The position numbers and the translations under genes are program-made. The notes under the pieces were generated by a model. The model made no database searches. It was not told the origin of the DNA and saw only the letters and a program-made list of their open reading frames with translations. Positions 36,695 to 43,588 of a DNA stretch of 47,527 bases are shown here, one piece after another (within the stretch, counting starts at the first letter, position 1; every line of letters begins with the position of its first letter). Origin of the DNA: DAISJM01 sp036821485 (lineage in GTDB: Bacteria > Verrucomicrobiota > Kiritimatiellia > CAIQIC01 > JAGNIJ01); NCBI GenBank assembly GCA_036821485.1, contig DAISJM010000027.1, positions 1 through 47,527 of the forward strand, written 5' to 3'.

Positions 36695-36710
36695 TGGCAC
36701 GTGAAATGCT
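36695..36710 (+). promoter_or_regulatory. Strong candidate sigma-54 (-24/-12) promoter
   Basis: TGGCACG-TGAA-ATGCT matches the sigma-54 consensus TGGCACG-N4-TTGCW at all positions but one, with correct spacing. A transcript would begin near 36722, about 40 bases before the ATG at 36763. That rules against the in-frame ATG at 36706, which lies inside the promoter. Confidence 0.65.
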
Positions 36711-36762
36711 GAACAAGAATGAGGAATCGCCGTATTCTTCAGATGGGGATGGAGATAGCGAT

Positions 36763-39489
36763 ATGGCCGTGAAAACACAGCGAAAGGTGCTGGTGGGGCT
36801 GATGTCCTTGGCCTTGGCGGCCGGGGCATGGGCCCAGTCCATCACCATTACGTCGCCTTCCTCGGCGGTTGCGTATCCCGATGGCGAGGATTTCGCCTCT
36901 CGCGTGCTGGGTTGGCAGTGGAACATGGACCGCCTGCGCGACATCGCCTACGATGCGGGGTACAATCAGCCCAGTGTAGCCAACGGCGAGTGGTACTCCA
37001 CCGTTCGCAGCAGCAGTCCGGCTTACTTCTTCCCGCTTTCCCCAGGCTTTCTTTCCGCGCACTCATTCGTTCCCACGTACTACAGCGATGGTACGCCGTA
37101 TGGGCCCCTAAATCCAATCGACACTCGCAAGTACAAACGACTTTCCTTCCGCTCCGCGCTTCAGCAAGCCCATCGGTCCTTTGTCCAGATTGGCTGGACC
37201 ACTGATCCGAACACTTGGCCTTCCAGCACCAGTCCAACGGGGGTTGTTGGGCGCTATTCGTTTGAAGATGGCGATCCGACATTCACCGCTGGTATGAGCG
37301 CCATCGTTGTCAAGAATTCCAGTGGCTACCGGCTGTATGACCTGGACCTGTACGATGACACATGGGACGATGGTCGCGTGCCGTGGCTTGTCCTCTCACC
37401 CGCGAAGTTCCTTGCGCCGTGGGGCTACAGCCGAAATGTCTATGGCCTCATGCTGTGGCTTTCCACCAGTGCGCCTGTCGGTTCTGGTGCCCTTGTGGAT
37501 TGGATTCGCCTATACGATCCAAACTCCTCGCCGGAACTTGAAATCAAGTGGCAAACAGCCGGTTTTACGTGGGATAGTTGGCACTCCATCCGCATCTTCA
37601 TCGACATGGACAGCAGTGGCTATGACGGTGATCTCTTCGTGACAGGTTTGGACAATACCGGTTCGCATACGATCAAGACTGCCGCACTGCCCCCGGGCGA
37701 TTACTGGGTCTATCTCCAAGTGGTTCGCCACGAGAATTCAGGCTTCAGGGTGGTGGCCACGAGTTCCTACAGCGAGCGCATCCGCATCGGCAATGCGCCC
37801 GTGATCGAGTTCACCGCACCGAGCTACACCAGCGGGGCGGATTACGCGACGACGGAGTTGAATAATCCTTGGAACTTCAACAGTGCGAGCGATGTCACCC
37901 TGGCCCAGGAAATCTCCAACATCCAGTACGTCGGCGGCGTGATGGACGCCTATGCGAACGCACCGCTGCCGGGCCAGCAGTACACCGACGCCCGTATCCA
38001 GCTCAACATGAAGAAGAACGGCGTGCTGGTGCCGATCAATCCCCAGCGCTATCGCTACCTGACCTATCGCATGAAGTCGGACATCGGGAACACGACCATC
38101 CTCGATCGCACCGGAAAATGGGTCACCAAGCTGATCTGGTGGAACCAGAGTCTGGCGAAGGACGGCACCTATACCCGCGAATTCCAACAGCTCGAAGATT
38201 ACCGAAATTACTACATCGATCTCTGGGACAGAAACCTGGTCAATCCGCTCTACACCTACACCAACGGCTGGCAGACTTTGCCGCAGATCTCGTACTTCCG
38301 TTTCGATCCGTTGGAAACGCCGGCGGCCTGCCGTTTCTGGCTGGATGATATCAAGCTCTGTGCGGTCAACAGCCCGACCAACAACCAGTACACCATCCAG
38401 TGGAACCTGACCGACTTGGACAGTGCCGAGGTCACGGTGAAGCTTTTCTACGGCTACTACACCACACTGGGTTACCAGGAATATCCCACGCCGCTTGCGG
38501 TCATCACGCAGGCGCCGGGCACGGGCAGCTTTGTCTGGGACATGACCACGATCGCCAACGACGATTACTACATCCGCGGTGAGGTGAACGACGGGACGCA
38601 TTCCAACTCGTGGATGTCCAAGACGCCGGTATCCGTCACCGGTTCCTATCCCCGCATGAACGTGCTGGGCGATGATCCGACGGTGTTCCAGCGCGCCACC
38701 GGCAATTGGAAGATTGCCTTTGCGGGAGAGAACACGGTCGGCAACTACCAGTGGGGTTGGAATAACGTGGAGGCCGTGCCGGGCGACTACGACGGCGATG
38801 GCACGAACGATCTGGCGATTTTCAACCAGAGCGATGGGCGTTGGTACATCCGCAAAGTCAACGGCGATATCATCGCGTGGGAAGTCTACTGGGGCTGGCC
38901 GGGCGTGCGGCCGGTGCCGGGCGATTACGACGGCGACGGCAAGAGTGACTTGGCGATCTTCGATCAAAACACCGGTCGCTGGTTCATCCAGACCGTGGAC
39001 AAGAAACAGATTGCCTGGAGCACAAACTGGGGCTGGCCGGGTGTGGAGCCCGTGTCGGGCGACTACAACGGCGACGGCAAGAGCGACTTGGCGATCTTCG
39101 ACCAGAACACGGGGCGTTGGTTTATTCGCGAGCTCACCGGCGGTCTCATCGCGTGGCAGATATTCTGGGGCTGGCCGGGTGTTCGTCCTGTGACGGGCGA
39201 CCATAACGGCGACGGCAAAGACGATCTGGCCATCTTCGACCAGAACACAGGACGTTGGTTCATCGAGACGGTCAACCAGCAGATCCTGGTTTGGGAGCAG
39301 TGGTGGGGGTTTGCGGGATGCACGCCGGTGTCGGGCGACTACGACGACGACGGCACATCGGATCGTGTGGTCTACTATGAACCTTCCGGCACGTGGTACT
39401 TCAACTTCTCGGGTGGCGGCACCGACATCGTCGGCCCCTGGGGCGGCACCGGGTGGTCCCCCGTCTCCGGCAACTACGACGGCAAGTAG
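36763..39489 (+). CDS. Secreted protein of unknown function with six NWGW repeats
   Basis: 908 residues from the ATG at 36763: GGAG is eight bases upstream and the position lies downstream of the sigma-54 candidate. Signal peptide about 1-24 (AAGAWAQ). Residues about 25-640 are beta-rich and contain two similar halves: ITSPSSAVAYPDGEDFASRV near the start and FTAPSYTSGADYATTELNNP midway, each followed by an RYLTYRM/KRLSFRS-type strand. A duplicated carbohydrate-binding-like sandwich is possible. Six repeats close the protein (about 640-908), of a distinct subtype with FDQNTGRWFI and WGWPGVRPV. The first and last lack the full calcium loop. No catalytic residues recognised. Confidence 0.8.
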   Translation: MAVKTQRKVLVGLMSLALAAGAWAQSITITSPSSAVAYPDGEDFASRVLGWQWNMDRLRDIAYDAGYNQPSVANGEWYSTVRSSSPAYFFPLSPGFLSAHSFVPTYYSDGTPYGPLNPIDTRKYKRLSFRSALQQAHRSFVQIGWTTDPNTWPSSTSPTGVVGRYSFEDGDPTFTAGMSAIVVKNSSGYRLYDLDLYDDTWDDGRVPWLVLSPAKFLAPWGYSRNVYGLMLWLSTSAPVGSGALVDWIRLYDPNSSPELEIKWQTAGFTWDSWHSIRIFIDMDSSGYDGDLFVTGLDNTGSHTIKTAALPPGDYWVYLQVVRHENSGFRVVATSSYSERIRIGNAPVIEFTAPSYTSGADYATTELNNPWNFNSASDVTLAQEISNIQYVGGVMDAYANAPLPGQQYTDARIQLNMKKNGVLVPINPQRYRYLTYRMKSDIGNTTILDRTGKWVTKLIWWNQSLAKDGTYTREFQQLEDYRNYYIDLWDRNLVNPLYTYTNGWQTLPQISYFRFDPLETPAACRFWLDDIKLCAVNSPTNNQYTIQWNLTDLDSAEVTVKLFYGYYTTLGYQEYPTPLAVITQAPGTGSFVWDMTTIANDDYYIRGEVNDGTHSNSWMSKTPVSVTGSYPRMNVLGDDPTVFQRATGNWKIAFAGENTVGNYQWGWNNVEAVPGDYDGDGTNDLAIFNQSDGRWYIRKVNGDIIAWEVYWGWPGVRPVPGDYDGDGKSDLAIFDQNTGRWFIQTVDKKQIAWSTNWGWPGVEPVSGDYNGDGKSDLAIFDQNTGRWFIRELTGGLIAWQIFWGWPGVRPVTGDHNGDGKDDLAIFDQNTGRWFIETVNQQILVWEQWWGFAGCTPVSGDYDDDGTSDRVVYYEPSGTWYFNFSGGGTDIVGPWGGTGWSPVSGNYDGK

Positions 39490-39540
39490 CTGACGCAAAG
39501 GCGCGGGGAAGAGTTATTCGCTATTTAGAGATTGGGGTAG

Positions 39541-39566
39541 GGCGCGTTCGACGAACGCGCCTTTTT
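39541..39566 (+). terminator. Rho-independent terminator
   Basis: A 9-bp stem, GGCGCGTTC (39541-39549) with GAACGCGCC (39553-39561) around a 3-base loop, is followed directly by TTTTT. It lies about 50 bases past the stop of the repeat-protein gene at 39489. Confidence 0.88.
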
Positions 39567-39568
39567 CC

Positions 39569-39670
39569 TTGGCGTGAAATCATCTTTCACGCGAAGTTTC
39601 TGTAGGGCCTGCGCTGGTCGCAGGCCTCTTGTGGCCGCCGACGAGCGGCGGCCCTACGAAGAAGAGTTCC
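39569..39670 (+). repeat. 102-bp direct repeat, left copy (three-hairpin element)
   Basis: Contains a GCGTGAAA/TTTCACGC hairpin (39572-39592), then outer arms GTAGGGC/GCCCTAC (39602-39657) enclosing GGCCTGCG/CGCAGGCC (39606-39626) and GGCCGCCG/CGGCGGCC (39633-39653). The copy at 41063-41164 has the same length and two base differences. Shape resembles REP-like or small non-autonomous elements. Confidence 0.9.
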
Positions 39671-39819
39671 AACCGCTAATGGACGCTAATTCACGCTGAT
39701 CGGAGAAGCGAAGGGCGACAAGAATCACTTGGTTACCAAGGAAGTGAATGGAAACATTCCCTACTCCACGCCGGGTTCAAACTGAGATGCGCCGGCCCTG
39801 TTCGTTCTACTTGTCGACG

Positions 39820-40959
39820 TCAGCGATGTGCATCAAGCGCGCCTGAGGCCTTAAGCGCAGAGTAGATGGCGTTGGCAATCACTCGGTTGCCATATTCTGA
39901 GGCATGCGAGGGGCCTTCCGGATAGGGGATCATGTTGAACTTCGTTTCTTCAAAAGGCTGCTTCATCATGTCCACGATGATCAGCGGTCCATGGGAATAT
40001 TCCTGATTCAGGCTGTTTACGAAACTGCCGTAATAGCCTGTCGTTCCGGCGGCGTGAAATTCCAGTTCACTCGGGTATGGGATCAGAAGAAGAACTGGTG
40101 TGAAGTCGTTCTCTCTTGAGAGGCCGACGAATCGCTCGATGAGGAACTCCAATGTTGAAAGCACAGCAGGGTTGTTCCACGGCATACCTGCGGTTGTCCG
40201 GAGTGCAATCATGTCGCCCTGTGTGGCATTCCACCAGTAGTCATGCTGGCGGGCGACGGCCAGAGCTCTCAGTAGATCGTCTCTTGAGTCGGGAGGTTCG
40301 GGCAATGGATTGACGAGTGTGTACGCGGCCGTAGCTGACTGTACAAACGCCGGCTTGAAGTAGAGGGTGTCGGTGGGGGCCTTGGTGAGGAATGGGCGAT
40401 AGAGGTTGATGATCCGGTTGATGTCTTCGGTCATGAAAGCCAACACGACGATCTTCGTGTGGATTCCGTTGCGCAGGTTCTTCTCCAGTCTGAGAAGTGC
40501 CTGGTCGGTGCCGTAGCCCATTCGGCCGAAGTTCAGCACCTTGGCATTCACGAGGTCGGAGAGCTGGCGCTGCCAAGTCTGGTCATCGTTAACCTCGTCA
40601 CAGAAGGTGAACGAATCGCCGTATGATGAAATCAAGGCCTCGCCTGGATGAGAATTGGTACGTGAGCCGATGGCATCGATGGAAAAGCGCCAGTCCTTGC
40701 CGCGCGAGTTCTTGAGCGACCACGAGAATAGAGGGCGGGTGTCCCAGCCGGTATCCGGATCATAGATGGTTGAAGCGAAATGCTGCAGCTCAAAATCGGG
40801 AATGGCCAGAATACGCTCTTCGAAGGAGCCAAGGGCGAGTCCAATCTGTCTCCGTTTCACGATGAAACGATGAAACGATGCCACCATGAGGGTGATTACC
40901 GCTACGACAAAGACAAGCAATGCAAGATGCATCCGGTATTTTGTGAGCCATGATTTCAT
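39820..40959 (-). CDS. Membrane-anchored SGNH/GDSL-like protein
   Basis: 379 residues from the ATG at 40957-40959; a TTG five codons upstream is the alternative and neither has a strong ribosome-binding site. One N-terminal membrane segment (LALLVFVVAVITLMVASF) anchors a periplasmic domain. SSYGDSFTFCDEV supplies the block I serine, FGRMGYGTDQALL is the block II/III region, and GPSHASEYGNRVIANAI carries the block V His. An Asn of the usual GxND form is not obvious (AFMTEDINR), so activity is less certain than for the other two SGNH proteins here. A glycan-modifying acyl-transfer or esterase role is likely. The gene sits exactly between the two 102-bp direct repeats. Confidence 0.78.
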   Translation of the reverse strand: MKSWLTKYRMHLALLVFVVAVITLMVASFHRFIVKRRQIGLALGSFEERILAIPDFELQHFASTIYDPDTGWDTRPLFSWSLKNSRGKDWRFSIDAIGSRTNSHPGEALISSYGDSFTFCDEVNDDQTWQRQLSDLVNAKVLNFGRMGYGTDQALLRLEKNLRNGIHTKIVVLAFMTEDINRIINLYRPFLTKAPTDTLYFKPAFVQSATAAYTLVNPLPEPPDSRDDLLRALAVARQHDYWWNATQGDMIALRTTAGMPWNNPAVLSTLEFLIERFVGLSRENDFTPVLLLIPYPSELEFHAAGTTGYYGSFVNSLNQEYSHGPLIIVDMMKQPFEETKFNMIPYPEGPSHASEYGNRVIANAIYSALKASGALDAHR

Positions 40960-41343
40960 TCGTCTCAGAGTCAACCTAGCATGCGGTCTCTGTGCTGTTC
41001 AACTTGAAGATGCGAGGCGCGATCGCCCCGCCAAGTTCTCCTCCCTTTGCTTCCTTGGCGCTTTGGCGTGAAATCATCTTTCACGCGAAGTTCCTGTAGG
41101 GCCTGCGCTGGTCGCAGGCCTCTTGTGGCCTCCGACGAGCGGCGGCCCTACGAAGAAGAGTTCCACCCGCGGATCACACGGATAACACTGATGGGATTGC
41201 TCTATTCTGCCCCCATCCTTGCCCTCTGCGCTATCCGCCTCCGGCCTCTGATCTCTGACTTCTGACCGCTGGCCTCTGGTTCTTCCCCAATTGACTTGCC
41301 CCCCCGGGGGGGGGGTACTATGAAGAATGGGAAGGGGGCAGTT
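40960..41343. other. Divergent gap with 102-bp repeat and C/G homopolymer
   Basis: About 380 bases between divergent genes. It holds the right copy of the 102-bp repeat (41063-41164), a GCGGATCACACGGATAACAC block (from about 41168) of the same general kind as others in the window, CT-rich degenerate text (41200-41290), and a C7-G10 run (about 41299-41315). The run ends about 28 bases before the chosen start at 41344. No gene is supported. Confidence 0.55.
41063..41164 (+). repeat. 102-bp direct repeat, right copy
   Basis: Same element as 39569-39670. Differences: C for T in the GAAGTTCCTG junction, and T for G in one hairpin arm (GGCCTCCG), which leaves one mismatched pair. The GCGTGAAA/TTTCACGC hairpin is intact (41066-41086) and the outer arms GTAGGGC/GCCCTAC span 41096-41151. 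Confidence 0.9.
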
Positions 41344-43326
41344 ATGAAGAGAGCTTTCAGTCGGCTCTGGGTTGGGGGCCTGTTCTGCTGGGTCGTTCTT
41401 GCTCTTGCCGTCAGCGCCCCGGGCACCACTTTCTACGTCTCACCCACCGGCGCGAACATTCCGCCGTACGAGACGTGGCTCACCTCTGCGACCAACATTC
41501 AAGATGCGCTGAATCTCGCGACCGATGGCGACGCGGTCATGGTATCCAACGGCACGTACCGGATTGGCCCGACCGTCATGGTGACCAATGGCATTCACCT
41601 TCAGAGCGTCAACGGCTGGAGCAACACGGTTGTGAAGGCCAGCGGTGGCCAATGCATGAGGATTCTGCACGGCAATGCGGTTGTTGAAGGATTCTCCATT
41701 CAAGGAGGTTCCATCAATGAGGGCAATGGTGCTGGGGTCAGTATGAGCGGCGGTACTCTGCGTGCTTGTGAGATTCGGGACAATCAGGGATTGGGGAAGG
41801 TCACCTGCTGGAAATGGTACATGTGCTCTATGTCCCACGGGGATGGAGCAGGCGTCTATGCCGGTGGGGCCTCCCTTGTGGAAGACTGCATCATCCGTGA
41901 GAACAGGGCATGTGTTGCAGGCGGAATCATGTGCGTGGACGACGCCGTGGTAAGAAACTGCCTCATCTATGGAAACCTGGCCACGGGCTACGGGGTCCAG
42001 ACCTACGGCCCCCAAGGACAGCCGAGCACTTACTTCTCGGCGAGTGGCGACGGTGCGGGCGTTCATGCCAACGGTCGTGCACGGATTGAGAACTGCACCA
42101 TCGCTCGAAACTACGGTAGGGATGTGGGGGGCGGTGTATATTGCATCGGCGAGAGCAGCATCCTGAACTCCATCGTGGCCATGAACGGCGCGGCCAATGG
42201 ACGGAATCTGTACCTGGGCAGCACGTCCGTGGTTGTGCGGTACACGTGCGTGACGCCCGCTGTGGCCGGCACGGGGAATACCACGCTCAGTCCTCGATTC
42301 AGGGCTGTTCATGCAGACGACTACCGGCTGACATCACGGTCCCCCTGTCTCGACACGGGCAGCGACGCGGATGCGCCTGCCATGGACATCAACGGCGTGG
42401 CACGCCCGCAGGATGGCGATCAGGACGGGTTTGGACAGGTAGATATGGGCGCATACGAATCGTTGCCGGGCTCTCTGCCGCCGCCTCCGATTCCGTGCGA
42501 CTATGACGGGGATTCAAAGGCTGACTTGGCGGTCTATCACGGTGCGAGTGGCAACTGGTACATCCAGCAGAGCAGTGACAAGTCGACAATGATTGCGAAC
42601 TGGGGTTGGAGTGGGACGCAGCCAGTGGCTGAGGACTACGATGGCGATGAACGGATGGATCTTGGGGCCTTCCACAACGCATCCGGTGATTGGTATATCC
42701 TCAGATCCTCCGACAAGGAAGTCTATCAACGCAACTGGGGATGGAACAAGACAGAGCCGTTCCCGTCCGACTTTGATATGGATGGCCGGGCAGACTTGAC
42801 CGTCTTCCATCAAGCGGCCGGTGATTGGTATATCCTCCAGAGCGCGATCAATGATAGCCCGCTCAAGACCAACTGGGGATGGAGCGCAACGTCGGCGTGC
42901 CCAGGCGATTTCGATGGAAATGGCGGGACGGATTTCGCGGTGTTTCACAAAGCAACCGGTGACTGGTACGTGTGGTTCCCCAGCGGGGGCGCCATCATGA
43001 AGACCAACTGGGGCTGGAGTGCGACATCGCCGGTGCCGGCGGATTACGACGGGGATGGAATTGACGATCTGGCGGTGTTCGCGCGGACCTTGGGCAACTG
43101 GTACATCATCCAGAGCAGCGATGCCCAGATTCGCATTCAGAATTGGGGCTGGAGCGGAACGACGCCGGTGGCGGCGGACTACGATGGCGATGGCCTGGCC
43201 GACCTGGCGGTGTTCGATCAACCCACCGGAAACTGGTACATCCTGCAAAGCACGGACGACCAGATGCGCATGGAGAACTGGGGTTGGAACGAAACGATCC
43301 CGGCATTCTTCCAACGGGGAAAGTAG
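41344..43326 (+). CDS. Secreted right-handed beta-helix protein with six NWGW repeats
   Basis: 660 residues from the ATG at 41344 (AAGGGGG five bases upstream). In-frame alternatives at 41320 and 41296 add a charged extension encoded by the G-run. Signal peptide about 1-25 (LALAVSA). Residues about 27-380 form a parallel beta-helix: IQDALNLATDGDAVMVSNGT, then GVSMSGGTLRACEIRDN and ENCTIARNYGRDVGGGVYC coils. It closes with SPCLDTGSDADAPAMDINGV and DMGAYES, the 'choice-of-anchor Q' signature. Six calcium-loop repeats follow, of a subtype with GDWYILQSS shared with the metallopeptidase. Beta-helix proteins of this class often bind or cleave polysaccharide; no catalytic residues could be assigned. 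Confidence 0.85.
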   Translation: MKRAFSRLWVGGLFCWVVLALAVSAPGTTFYVSPTGANIPPYETWLTSATNIQDALNLATDGDAVMVSNGTYRIGPTVMVTNGIHLQSVNGWSNTVVKASGGQCMRILHGNAVVEGFSIQGGSINEGNGAGVSMSGGTLRACEIRDNQGLGKVTCWKWYMCSMSHGDGAGVYAGGASLVEDCIIRENRACVAGGIMCVDDAVVRNCLIYGNLATGYGVQTYGPQGQPSTYFSASGDGAGVHANGRARIENCTIARNYGRDVGGGVYCIGESSILNSIVAMNGAANGRNLYLGSTSVVVRYTCVTPAVAGTGNTTLSPRFRAVHADDYRLTSRSPCLDTGSDADAPAMDINGVARPQDGDQDGFGQVDMGAYESLPGSLPPPPIPCDYDGDSKADLAVYHGASGNWYIQQSSDKSTMIANWGWSGTQPVAEDYDGDERMDLGAFHNASGDWYILRSSDKEVYQRNWGWNKTEPFPSDFDMDGRADLTVFHQAAGDWYILQSAINDSPLKTNWGWSATSACPGDFDGNGGTDFAVFHKATGDWYVWFPSGGAIMKTNWGWSATSPVPADYDGDGIDDLAVFARTLGNWYIIQSSDAQIRIQNWGWSGTTPVAADYDGDGLADLAVFDQPTGNWYILQSTDDQMRMENWGWNETIPAFFQRGK

Positions 43327-43347
43327 TCGACGCAGAGGGGCAGGGGG

Positions 43348-43424
43348 CAATGACCAATGCCCAAGCCTCAATGACCAAAGGTCATCAACTCCTACTCGTA
43401 ATCCTAATCGTAATCGTACTCGCT
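43348..43424. repeat. Dispersed repeat fragment and CGTAAT-type microsatellite
   Basis: CAATGACCAATGCCCAAGCC and TCAATGACCA (43348-43378) echo 30946-30970. Next, 43391-43424 is a degenerate hexamer array of CGTAAT/CCTAAT/CGTACT units. A later CCCTGAA-type degenerate heptamer run (about 43471-43510) completes the 260-base gap. No gene or promoter could be picked out. Confidence 0.65.
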
Positions 43425-43588
43425 CTCTTCCTTCGCGCGCTTTGCGTCTTTGCGCTGGTCTTCTTCCAAACCCTGAACCGTGAACCGGAAACCCTGAACC
43501 CCTGAACCCCCGCTTCGTTCCCCCCTTTTCTCTTGCTTTGACCCTTCGTCTCGCCTAGTAAAACCTTCGGTCTTGCGGTGGCTCATTT

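Larger units (their letters stand above)
39490..39819. other. Convergent gap with terminator and 102-bp repeat
   Basis: The 330-base gap between convergent genes holds a terminator (39541-39566), one copy of a 102-bp repeat (39569-39670) and a block at 39671-39699 (AACCGCTAATGGACGCTAAT and following) related to 30872. The rest (39700-39819) shows nothing recognisable. Confidence 0.6.

Noticed and set aside
37738..39498. 586-codon open frame antisense to the third repeat array
   Set aside because: Periodic shadow of the repeats; no start signal.
43391..43424. Short tandem units considered as a CRISPR array
   Set aside because: Units are six bases with no unique spacers; this is a microsatellite.
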